A DNA stretch of 64,000 nucleotides, from the NCBI GenBank assembly GCA_963835935.1, contig CAWIHK010000002.1, positions 806,001-870,000 of the forward strand. Direction: 5' to 3'. The notes under the pieces are model-generated. The model searched no databases. It was not told the DNA's origin and saw only the letters and a list, made by a program, of their open reading frames with translations. Position 1 is the first letter of the stretch, and every line of letters begins with the position of its first letter. Shown piece after piece: positions 9,629 through 19,400 of this stretch. A program made the position numbers and the translations under genes. This stretch comes from CAWIHK01 sp963835935. Lineage in GTDB: Bacteria > Bacteroidota > Ignavibacteria > UBA10030 > CAVZMI01.

Positions 9629-9664
9629 TGTTTTTTTCCGATTCACGTTTTCTGCAGTTTGCAC
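9629..9664 (+). pseudogene. Remnant resembling the 3' end of the methyltransferase gene
   Basis: About 33-36 bases here closely match bases about 11100-11135 at the end of the methyltransferase gene. In one frame this stretch also translates as F-S-D-S-R-F-L-Q-F-A, identical to the end of that enzyme. No more of the gene is recognisable on either side, so it is a short duplicated or recombination-derived scrap, not a gene. Confidence 0.5.
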
Positions 9665-9666
9665 AA

Positions 9667-10194
9667 TTACCATGTTATCTTAAAAGTACTTTTTCCAATG
9701 TTTTCTACTTTTCCCGTTGTTACGCCACACATTTCTAAAATTCCTAAAAATACGCCTTCATATAAAATTTCATTATATCCAGGAGCCGGCGCTTGCACAA
9801 TTACTTCTTTGTCAACAGCTTTTATTATTTTTCTTGGTATTACATCACTGCCTTTATGATTTAATAAAAAACCTTCCGCTTCAAATTTAATAAAGTCCAG
9901 CGGTGTTTTAATATTTTCAGGTATTCCGGCCGTCTTTTTTATAGTAGGATACACTTTTCTTCCTAATGTTACTATTGCTCTATAACCGCTCAAAGATGCC
10001 TTTGCATAAAGTTCCATTACTTCATCGAAAATTTTTGTATCGTACCATCCTTCTTCTTCTAATTCAGTTCGACCTTTGTTAGTTACTTTCTTTAAATACT
10101 CATTAGCCTGAGCTTGAGCTTCCGGATAAGCCCCCATTAAACTGCAGGCCAGCATAATAAACTTCCCTTTTACTTCTGCCATATTGACCTCCAT
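9667..10194 (-). CDS. Small V4R/HNOB-like domain protein, function unknown
   Basis: Cytoplasmic protein of 175 residues. The ATG at 10194 is preceded by a weak purine-rich stretch; a second in-frame ATG follows at 10182. The C-terminal half ('GYNEILYEGVFLGILEMCG...G...F.I.W') recalls the small-molecule-binding V4R/heme-NO-binding-like fold, in which the closing beta-strands end in a similar F-x-I-x-W pattern. That assignment is weak and needs a profile search. There are no membrane segments or catalytic motifs. It is the only gene between the SDR-like gene and the methyltransferase, transcribed away from the latter. Confidence 0.65.
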   Translation of the reverse strand: MEVNMAEVKGKFIMLACSLMGAYPEAQAQANEYLKKVTNKGRTELEEEGWYDTKIFDEVMELYAKASLSGYRAIVTLGRKVYPTIKKTAGIPENIKTPLDFIKFEAEGFLLNHKGSDVIPRKIIKAVDKEVIVQAPAPGYNEILYEGVFLGILEMCGVTTGKVENIGKSTFKITW

Positions 10195-10489
10195 AAATGA
10201 TATTTAAGGAAAATTTCCGACAACGTTTTACAGTTTTTAACGCGTCGGATTTACTATTATTAAAACATTAAATGAAAATATATCTTTAATATATAAAGAA
10301 TGCTGACGCCATGTTTTTTCTGTTGGCCACAAAGTGCACAATTACTTCTATATTATCGACTTTTTCAGCAAAAACTAAATGGTTTTTACTTAAAAATTAT
10401 CTACGTGAATTTCAAAGGCTGGATGACTTTATATCCCGCTATTTATTTTTACCTTGTTTTTTTCCACTCTTCTCCGTAATGTATTAATT

Positions 10490-11155
10490 ATGATATTATT
10501 TAATAACACAATCGAACAATCCGATAAATCAGAAAACTACTATACTGAATCTCGTCCTGAAATGGTGCCTTATGTACCGCGGGACGCAAGAAAAATATTA
10601 GATGTAGGTTGCGGTGAAGGAATCTTCGGCCAGCAATTAAAACAACAGTTACATACGGAAGTCTGGGGGATTGAACTTAATTCGCAAGTCGCAGTACTTG
10701 CAGGAAAAAGAATTGACAAAGTGTTGGTTGGTGATGTGAGTGAGATGTTTCAAGAAATACCCGATCGTTTTTTTGATTGCATTGTGTTTAATGATGTTCT
10801 TGAGCATTTAATCGATCCTTACAGCCTTTTAATTTCCATAAAAAGAAAACTTGCACCTGACGGTGTGATAGTGTGCTCGATTCCAAATGTTAGGTTTTTT
10901 TTTGTTCTTGTCGATTTGAATTTGAAAAAACAATGGAAATATGAAAATGCAGGAATTCTTGATAAAACGCATCTACGCTTCTTCACGGAAAGAAGCATAC
11001 GAGATATGTTCCAATCGCTCGATTATGAGTTACGGATATTAGAAGGCATTAAACCGACACATTCTTTAAAATACAAATTATTTAATCTGATAACATTCGG
11101 TTTTTTTTCTGATTCACGTTTCCTACAGTTTGCATGTGTGGCAAAACCCAAATGA
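10490..11155 (+). CDS. Class I SAM-dependent methyltransferase
   Basis: A 221-residue Rossmann methyltransferase. Motif I is 'ILDVGCGEGIFGQ', with the acidic residue after beta-2 in 'VWGIELN' and the post-II 'FNDVLEHL' typical of the Methyltransf_11/23 group (UbiG-like, often acting on lipids or surface polysaccharide precursors). An in-frame TTG exists at 10454, but the ATG at 10490 gives the natural N-terminus; no good Shine-Dalgarno is visible for either. The C-terminus 'FFSDSRFLQFACVAKPK' is partly duplicated at 9629-9664. The target is unknown. Confidence 0.85.
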   Translation: MILFNNTIEQSDKSENYYTESRPEMVPYVPRDARKILDVGCGEGIFGQQLKQQLHTEVWGIELNSQVAVLAGKRIDKVLVGDVSEMFQEIPDRFFDCIVFNDVLEHLIDPYSLLISIKRKLAPDGVIVCSIPNVRFFFVLVDLNLKKQWKYENAGILDKTHLRFFTERSIRDMFQSLDYELRILEGIKPTHSLKYKLFNLITFGFFSDSRFLQFACVAKPK

Positions 11156-11315
11156 AACATCAAAATGATTACTTGCAGGTACGAGCATTCACATTTCGGA
11201 TAATAATATTTTGATAACCGTCGATGCGACGGAAAGTTACTAAGATGCATTGTTTGGAAAAATGAATTCCGATCGCTCGCGTAAATTCTGTCATGAACAA
11301 ACATGATAATTAATT

Positions 11316-11347
11316 AAAAGGAGGATTAATTCCGTAATCCTCCTTTT
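11316..11347. terminator. Bidirectional intrinsic terminator
   Basis: Perfect 12-bp inverted repeat (AAAAGGAGGATT / AATCCTCCTTTT) with an 8-nt loop; either strand ends in a T run. It can stop the methyltransferase transcript on + and the protease/intron transcript on -. Confidence 0.8.
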
Positions 11348-11350
11348 GAC

Positions 11351-11378
11351 AATCAATTTGTTTCAACACTATTTCAAT
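11351..11378. repeat. 28-bp repeat, copy A (partner at 19597-19624)
   Basis: It matches 19597-19624 at 25 of 28 positions in the same orientation. Each copy lies just downstream (minus strand) of a stop codon: here after the protease stop plus intron, at the other site after the small acidic protein gene. It may be a shared 3' UTR element or a recombination scar. Confidence 0.6.
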
Positions 11379-11399
11379 TAAATAGAACGTTGGAATATT

Positions 11400-13402
11400 G
11401 TAGAGTAGGACAATAGTGCAGTGATGTACAGACTCTGTGAGCCCCGACCGTTTCTTTCCTTTCGGAAAAGTGTCCCTCTCAAGCAAGCCATCATCCTGTT
11501 ATCCTATTGAACCCTCGTCAAACCGTACGTGAGGTTTTCCCTCATACGGCTTTCCTGAAAGCTTAACATACTACGGTGAAAGTCGTGCAACGTGGTAATC
11601 ATTGAATAGTCCAAGTTGACCATAAAGATATTCCGACGTCAACTTACCCCATCCATATCCACGTCTCCCTCTACGTCGCCAAACAACATGCCGAATCCGT
11701 TTATTAACATAATTCGCCAGATCGTGCAATGCCGATGATCCATGTCCTAACCTGAAATATCCCATCCATCCACATAGATAGCGGTTCAGATTATTCACCT
11801 GCTCCTTCACTCTTAGTGGAATTGAATGGTGAACATATTTCCGTACTGTAGCACGGAAGCGTTCCTGACTTTTCGGATTTGGGTACACCAGTATCATACG
11901 AGTGCCGGTCTTTCTGCTTCTGGCATTATGAAATCGGAATCCTAAGAAGTCAACACTCATTCCTGTATTAAGCTTGAGTGTGCGTGTCTTCTCAGTGTTC
12001 AGGTGCAATCCCAGCCGCTCCAAATAGTGCTTTAGGATACCTACACCCTCTTCCAGATTCCGTTGTGCCAGAATCATCATGTCATCTGCATACCGTACAA
12101 GATGGATGGAACCATTTCTGATTGTTCCAAGTCCTTCTCGCTTGAACGCATGATCTACTGGATTCAAATAAATATTTGCCAGTAACGGACTGATAACTCC
12201 TCCCTGAGGTGTGCCTTGTTTACTCTGGCGATGCTGGCCATCTTCGACATAGCCACAGCTTAACCACTGATGTATTACTCGTAGAATCTCGCCATCCGAT
12301 ATTCGTCGGGCTACAAGTTTCATAAGTTTGCCGTGATCTACCGTGTCAAAGTATTTCTCCAAATCTACATCGTAAATTTCAACACATCCCCAGTTCAGAT
12401 ATTTGTATATTTCCCGTATCGCATCATGCGCGCTCTTCTCCGGCCTGAATCCATAACTTGAGTCGGCAAAATCCGACTCAAAGATCGGCTCCAGCATAAA
12501 CAAGAACGCTGTCTGAATCACACGATCACGAATGGTTGGTATGCCCAATGGACGTTGCTTTCCATTCGCTTTCGGAATATATACTCGCCGTACCGGTTTC
12601 GGCACATAACGACGTTCCTTCATCTCAAGCTGAAGTTCTGCAAGATAGTCTTCGATTCCCTTCTTCTCAATATCCTCGAAGGTCTCTCCGTCTACCCCGC
12701 TTGCTCCACCATTGGCTTTCACCTTGCGATAAGCTTCAGCCAATACATCTGCACGATAGGTCTTATCGTACAAACTGTAGAACCGAAACCTCGGCTCCTC
12801 TTTCGCCTTTGCATGCAACTTCTTCTGAAACTCCCGAAGCCACTCTGTGTTTGGTAGCTCACGCAATACACGCTCCTTTGTTTCTTTGTAAGTTTTCTTT
12901 CAGCAGGAGCCCTTCCCTCTGTCGTGTTTCCACGTCTTCATCGGTACTACGACTCCATCCGCCACCCTGCCATCTCCCCTCTCTTTCGTTTCCTTATAAG
13001 AGGGCTCTTCTCCATCTTTCTTTTTCTTCTGGGACAGCGAGGGCTTCCCAAGTCCCATTCCTGTTCTTTCCAGCCATGTCGTCGCTCATACCCCGGAGGT
13101 GACACATGATCGTATTCTCTCTATTCTCGATCAATTGTTAATGACTTCGCCCATAAAATAGGGACTCGTCCACCTCAACTTGTCTTTACGAGGCTACCTG
13201 TGCCTTCACATATTGTTACGACCTGGTTGTTTGCATAGCACCCTTTAAGGTTACATTGTCGAGTCGCTTAGCATGAAACCGTTTCCCGTCTCATACCGAC
13301 TCCTTGCTACGTGGCGTTCAGAGTTTCACCACGGTCAGGACTTAGAGTAGAGCGCCCTCCCTCTTCACCTGACAAGATCAGGAATAGTTTACCTTGGCGC
13401 TC
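11400..13402 (-). mobile_element. Group II intron with encoded reverse transcriptase
   Basis: On the minus strand, the 34-nt domain V (11520-11553) reads AAAGCCGTATGAGGG, loop, CCTCACGTACGGTTT and carries the AGC catalytic triad. Domain VI follows; TAGGATAACAG pairs with CTATTGTCCTA, leaving a candidate branch A 7 nt before the end ...CTCTAC at 11400, which fits the AY 3' rule. The 5' end is placed at 13402 (GAGCG, one base off the GUGYG consensus), because GAGCGCC pairs with GGGCGCTC downstream in domain I. A candidate EBS1 (GTTTCA, 13274-13279) pairs with the 5' exon end TGAAAT. The length is about 2003 bp. With these ends the intron lies inside the stop codon of the upstream protease gene (T|AA becomes T|GA). 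Confidence 0.85.
11571..12866 (-). CDS. ltrA: Group II intron reverse transcriptase/maturase
   Basis: Intron-encoded protein of 431 residues that assists splicing and copies the intron during retrohoming. RT motifs run in order: 'GVDGETFEDI' (RT0/1), 'RPLGIPTIRDRVIQ', 'SSYGFRPEKSAHDAI', 'YDVDLEKYFDTVDH', 'QGTPQGGVISPLLANIYL' and the catalytic 'RYADDMMIL', then 'NTEKTRTLKL' and 'VDFLGF'. A maturase (X) domain follows ('LNRYLCGWMGYFRLG', 'RRIR..WRR'). No HNH endonuclease domain is present, as in EN-minus lineages. The start is TTG at 12866 with AAAGGAG 7 nt upstream. The stop lies 17 nt before domain V. The gene appears intact. Confidence 0.95.
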   Translation of the reverse strand: MRELPNTEWLREFQKKLHAKAKEEPRFRFYSLYDKTYRADVLAEAYRKVKANGGASGVDGETFEDIEKKGIEDYLAELQLEMKERRYVPKPVRRVYIPKANGKQRPLGIPTIRDRVIQTAFLFMLEPIFESDFADSSYGFRPEKSAHDAIREIYKYLNWGCVEIYDVDLEKYFDTVDHGKLMKLVARRISDGEILRVIHQWLSCGYVEDGQHRQSKQGTPQGGVISPLLANIYLNPVDHAFKREGLGTIRNGSIHLVRYADDMMILAQRNLEEGVGILKHYLERLGLHLNTEKTRTLKLNTGMSVDFLGFRFHNARSRKTGTRMILVYPNPKSQERFRATVRKYVHHSIPLRVKEQVNNLNRYLCGWMGYFRLGHGSSALHDLANYVNKRIRHVVWRRRGRRGYGWGKLTSEYLYGQLGLFNDYHVARLSP

Positions 13403-16400
13403 ATTTCACCATAACCATTTTCTTTGTCGTAATAAAAGATCCAGCTTGAAATCTGTAGAAATACATACCCGATGTTGCTTTATATCCACACTCATCCAAA
13501 CCATTCCATGTTTCTGTCCACACACCGGCACGAAGATGTATATCATGCAGAAGCGTACGGACTCGTGTGCCGAGTATGTTGTAAATCTCGAGCGTTACTT
13601 GTGCATCCTCTGGGAGCGCAAACGAAATTTGAGTCGAAGGGTTGAAAGGATTTGGATAATTTTGTGATAAACTGAAATCCTTTGGCAAACTATTCGTTGA
13701 TTGATTCTTTAAGTCCCCTTTATTTCCGAACACTGCACTCACAGTCTTCTCTTGATCCATGATAATCTCTATCTGGAGGCTAGTGTCATTTACATCTCCC
13801 GACCACTTGATGAACGTGCAATTTTCTTTCGCACAAGCAATCAATGTAACTTTCTCTCCTGGTAGATACGCCTCCTTCTTTGGTGATATTGTAATGCAAT
13901 CGGCATACTGGGAAGAATAAATCGTTGTCTTAAGCACGAATCCGAAAACTGCCGTTACAGTCTTGTTAGCGCTCACCGTAACTGTCGTTGATGATTTAGT
14001 TGAATCTGCTACTCCTCCAGTCCACTTTACAAACTGATATCCGGAAGTAGGTGTCGTAGATATATTGACCACTGTGCCACTATCACAAGTTTGTACACCA
14101 ACTGCCGGTGTCGTTGTACCTCCTCCTACCGGACTCACTGCCATCGTCAGAGTGTATGTCTTCTGGAAAATTGCTGTCAAAGTCCTGTTGGCGTTCATCG
14201 TAGTTTTCGTTGATTGGAAGGTCGAAGTTGCTGTTCCACAAATCCATTTTACAAATCGATAACCTGCAGCTGGAGTCGCAGATATGTTGACCACTGTGCC
14301 ACTATCACAAGTTTGTACACCAACTGCCGGTGTCGTTGTACCTCCTCCTTCCGGACTCACGGCCATCGTCAGAGTATATGTCTTCTGGAAAATTGCTGTC
14401 AAAGTCCTGTTAGCGTTCATCGTAGTTTTCGTTGATTGGAAGGTCGAAGTTGCTGTTCCACAAATCCATTTTACAAATCGATAACCTGCAGCTGGAGTCG
14501 TAGATATATTGACCACTGTGCCACTATCACAAGTTTGTACACCAACTGCCGGTGTCGTTGCACCTCCTCCTACCGGACTCACTGCCATCGTCAGAGTGTA
14601 TGTCTTCAGGAAAACTGCTGTCAAAGTCCTGTTAGCGTTCATCGTAGTTTTCGTTGATTGGAAGGTCGAAGTTGCTGTTCCACAAATCCATTTTACAAAT
14701 CGATAACCTGCAGCTGGAGTCGCAGATATATTGACCACTGTGCCACTATCACAAGTTTGTACACCAACTGCCGGTGTCGTTGTACCTCCTCCTTCCGGAC
14801 TCACGGCCATCGTCAGAGTGTATGTCTTCTGGAAATATGCTGTTACAATTTTATTGGTACTCACCGTCACTGTTGTCGATGCTTTGGTTGAATCTGCCAC
14901 CCCTCCAGTCCACTTTACAAACCGATATCCGGAAGCAGGAGTAGCGGAAATGTTGACCACCGTTCCTTTATTATAAGTATATACACCTACTGCAGGTGTT
15001 GTTGTACCACTACTGGACGGACTCACTGCCATCGTTAGGTTATTATTTTGTGCCGATCGAAGTATTTTTCCATCACTGCCAACAATTGTAATGTTGTTGT
15101 TCTTATAACTCAATCCTAATAGAAAAGCGGTAGTGCCACTATTGTGTGGTACCCAGGTTGTTCCACCGTTTGTTGTTCGGAGTATTGTTCCATAATCGCC
15201 AACTGCACAGCCATTATTTGCATCTATGAAACTCACCCCATATAAATAATAATACATTCCACTTGTTTGTTTTACCCATGTTGTACCACCGTTCGTTGTC
15301 CGGAGAATTATCCCACCGGTACCAACCGCACATCCATTATTTGCGTCAGTGAAACTCACGCCATATAAGGCATTACTCGTCCCGCTTGCTTGCTGTGTCC
15401 ATGTTGTTCCACCGTTTGTCGTGCGCAGGATTGTTCCACCATCGCCAACAGCACAGCCATTATTTGCATCTGCAAAACTCACACCCCATAAAGCATTATT
15501 TGTTCCGCTTGTTTGTTGTATCCAGTTTGCACCGCCGTTCGTTGTGTGCAGGATTTTTCCGGCATAACCAACAGCGCATCCTTTATTTGCTTCTGTGAAA
15601 TATACACCAGACAATTCATAATATGTTCCGCTTACTTGTTGTGTCCAATTTGCACCGCCATTTGTTGTGTGTAAAAGTATTCCATTGGCACCAACCGCAA
15701 AGCCATTATTTGCATCGGTGAAACTCACACTAAACAAATCATAATTCGTTCCGCTTGTTTGTTGTGTCCAGGTTGTACCGCCGTTTGTCGTTCGGAGAAT
15801 TATTCCACTAAGCCCTACAGCACATCCATTATTCGCATCGCTGAAACTCACGCCATAAAGCCACGAACTCGTACCACTGTTCTGGAAAACAAACCCATCG
15901 GGTAATGCAGGCGTCTGCAGCACCAAATCGCCGCTAATAGTGGTTCCCGCACTGTTGGCAAGTGTAATTCTAAAATGATAAATCGTGTTTGGTTGCAGCG
16001 TGGTTAATAAACATGAAAGGTCATATTCACCAAGTGAATTCACCGGACTTTCTGTCACGCGAATACTAGTGCCGTATTTCGATGTCGTGCCGTAATCGAG
16101 AGTAACGGTTGTATTCAATCCGTTCGGAAATAACGCTATCCGTAAATCTATCGCGTTGTAATCCATGTAGTAAAATCCAAATGACGAAAGCGCTGGAGCG
16201 ACAGGTGTGTACTTTTTCAACTTTATATAATAAGCTCCTGAATCATAACTCACGAGTGAGGGACTATTCTTCACATTTTCTAAAATATTCGTAAACTTAT
16301 GTAAGCTGTCTCTTCTCGGCGTACCATTTGGGAAGTTGCCCCAGTTGCATGCATATCTAATATAATAAGTTCCCGCTGATGATATTGGGTATATTATTTT

Positions 16401-19400
16401 TTGATTACCTAAAGTCGTGTACCACCAATCATATGCAAGAAGATTTCCCGCTGCATTGTATAAGAATAATTCCCCTTCTAAAGAGGACGTGTTTCCGTCA
16501 GCCGCATAAATCTCGACAGTATCTTTAGCCGAAGCTGTAAATTTGTAGTAATCCACATCCCCTTTTGGACTTATCGATGCTGCAAGACTATCGCCATATT
16601 CCATATTATTCGCCGTTGCGGCTGTATTATTTGGCTCCGTCTCTGTTGTCGGCGCCTTAAGCGTGATCGTGAATGGATTATCACTTAAGTCAAACAATGC
16701 AGAGTTTGAAGCATCGCTTATTTTTATCTTACACTGAGTGGATGCAACGGAAGGGACTGTCCAACTTAAAGCATAATTGCTTGCTGTTGTGCTTGCTGAG
16801 ATTGTGTTCCAATTTGTTCCATTGTTTATTGTGTATTCTACTTTTACATTCGACACCAAACCTGAAGTCCAGCGAATTGTACTACTTTTGCCGGCTCGAA
16901 ACACTTCACCACCATTTGGAGAAAGTACAGTTATATTCGGAGCCAGATCACAAAGTTGGTATCCATATAATTTATCGGGATAACCTTGTAAAATTCCACC
17001 GATTGTGGCTTTGCCTGAAACGATGCCTGATGAAACAAATATGCCGCCGCTATATGAACCACTGCTGCCTAAACCGATATTGCTTAAGATATCATGTTGA
17101 ATTCCGGTCGGCGATCCGGTTGCTACAGAAACTTGAGTAATGAGTTGGCTATTGTCCTGGCTTGCAAGCCAGAGATATGGTCCACCGGATGAATAACTAT
17201 CATATGCCAAACCGGAATTTCCCGAGGAACCAAGATTCGCGAATGGAAGCGTTCGCAGTGTGACACCGGACCTATTGATGAGAATCAGATTCGAATACCA
17301 ACTCCCAATCCAGAAACCGCCATTCCCATTATCAGCGGTAGGATCATAAGCAATAAAGAGTGCCTTGAGTGGTGCTGTTATTGTTCCTTTGAGAGTTTTA
17401 GCAGTGGGATCAATGATACTGATTGTGGTGCTCGATGATGTAGCATAGATGTACGTGCCGTCGAACGTCATACCCATGACGTTTGAAACTCCGGAAATTG
17501 AAAATTGATCAACGAGAGTTCCCTGCGCGGTCCAGCGATGAAGAAGATTGGATCCCCAACGTGATGTCCAGAATTGATTGGTTGATGGAAGAAAAACCAC
17601 GCCTAAATTCCCATCACCGCCTGTAACAGAAAGCGCATTGTAATTGAACTCAACGCTGAATTGACCCGCCGGCGGTGAAAAAATTGTAAATGCGCTGTCA
17701 CTCTGATCTGTGAGTTTTTGATTTGATTCATCCGTGACCCGAACCTTACATCGTTTAGAAGGTGAATTAGGAACTATCCAATCGATAACACTGCCGGTAT
17801 ATACAGCATCTATAGCCGGAATGTCTTTTACTTTCGGAGAACGATATGCCATGGATGATACGGCAGTAGAAGCAACTTTACTGATGGATGGATTTACATC
17901 TCCAATCGAATTCCACGTCGCCCCGCTATCTATAGTATATTCCAGTTTGAGAGTTCCCGTATTAAGAGCATTCAAGACGATTTGCTTTGTGTAGCCTGCC
18001 GGCCATTTTTCTCCTCCGTTCGGAAAAACAACTTTCAGTATTGTATCGGTGGCGATTACCACAAGATCAGCATGCATTGTGAAAGAAGAGATGCTGATAT
18101 TTTTTACACTTACGCCAGTCGCAGATAAATGATAATTTTGTGAATTCGGAACTGAAGAGTTGGTGAACGATGTATTATTTTGGGAACCGGGATAACAATC
18201 GCCCGGGTCACCACGATTATTATTTTTTTCTAGATTGAATAAACCATCGGCTTGTTCCAGTGCAACACGGTAGTGCCCGCTTGAAGTATGGCCGGGATAC
18301 CACTCATTATTATTGGTCGCAACCGAATCATCAACGTGATAAATCAATAATCCTCCGTTTGGAAGAGATTGATCGTAGGAAGTTAGTTGTCTGTTTTCAA
18401 CAAGAAAATACTCTGAACCTGGGGTTCCATTCTTCCAAAGTTTGAAAATCTTAGCGCTATCCTCTACTTCCGGTATTGCCTGAGAAAGCACATTCGCCGT
18501 TACGACCTTCGGCATCGCAAAACCCATTTGGATGCGGCACCAGGCGTCGGGATAGGATGGAGAACTGCCAAGATAACCGTTCCAGCTCCCACCTGCCATA
18601 ATGCTCCAGTTACCAAGTCCTGTCGAACTGTAATCAGTGTCGTAAAGATCTGGTAATCCGAACGCAGCATGGCCTAATTCGTGAGCATAGACACCGATGG
18701 TCATATCGCCGGGAGTAACCCAATATTCAGGCTCCATTGCATAATGATAGATTTGAACGCCATTATATGATTGTGGAGAAGAGGTAGTCCAAGAATGCGA
18801 CCAGATGTCGTTGTTGCTGCCGGTAAGCTCCGCACCGGGACCAGTATGAACAATAAATAATCCATCAACATAACCGTCGCCGTCGTTGTCATATTTAGAA
18901 AAATCTATCTTCGTAGCGGCTAAAGCAACTGCATCTTCTACAAGCTTCTGGGCGTTTTGCGGGTATGAGCCAAAACCATTTACACCATTTACGTAATATG
19001 AATATGTTTGAGGAGCCTTAACCCAACCTATTGAACTCGGGAGATTGACAGTAACAATGTCAAGCTTACTATAGCTGGCGTGTTTATAATAATTTCTTAG
19101 CGTACCAGTTGAATCTTTAAAAATCAAATTATCAAATGATGTCGCAACGACTTGAGCCGGTTTGTCTGAGAACTGCACAAGAATCATTAGAGCATTCCAC
19201 GAACCTGTAGGCGAAACGGAAGACCCAAACATTCTTTGCGGCTCATTGATCGATTGAATTTCATTCAGCTTTCGCAAATGCGGTGAACTCCATGGCATAT
19301 CGACACCGCGTGCTCTGATCTTTTCAATATTCGTCAAAGCATAAGGTTTTTCAATTTCACCATTTCTAATTTTTTCAAGTAATAATGGGTGAGGCGGTGC

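Noticed and set aside
9542..9859. 105-residue + strand ORF
   Set aside because: It overlaps the 3' part of the minus-strand gene at 9667-10194 and includes the methyltransferase remnant in another frame.
12536..13109. Several + strand ORFs within the group II intron
   Set aside because: They lie antisense to the reverse transcriptase and intron RNA structure, have no RBS and show no family similarity.
13980..14976. Series of 65-81-residue + strand ORFs in register with the protease repeats
   Set aside because: They are the reverse complement of the 222-bp coding repeats, hence repeated ORFs without start signals.
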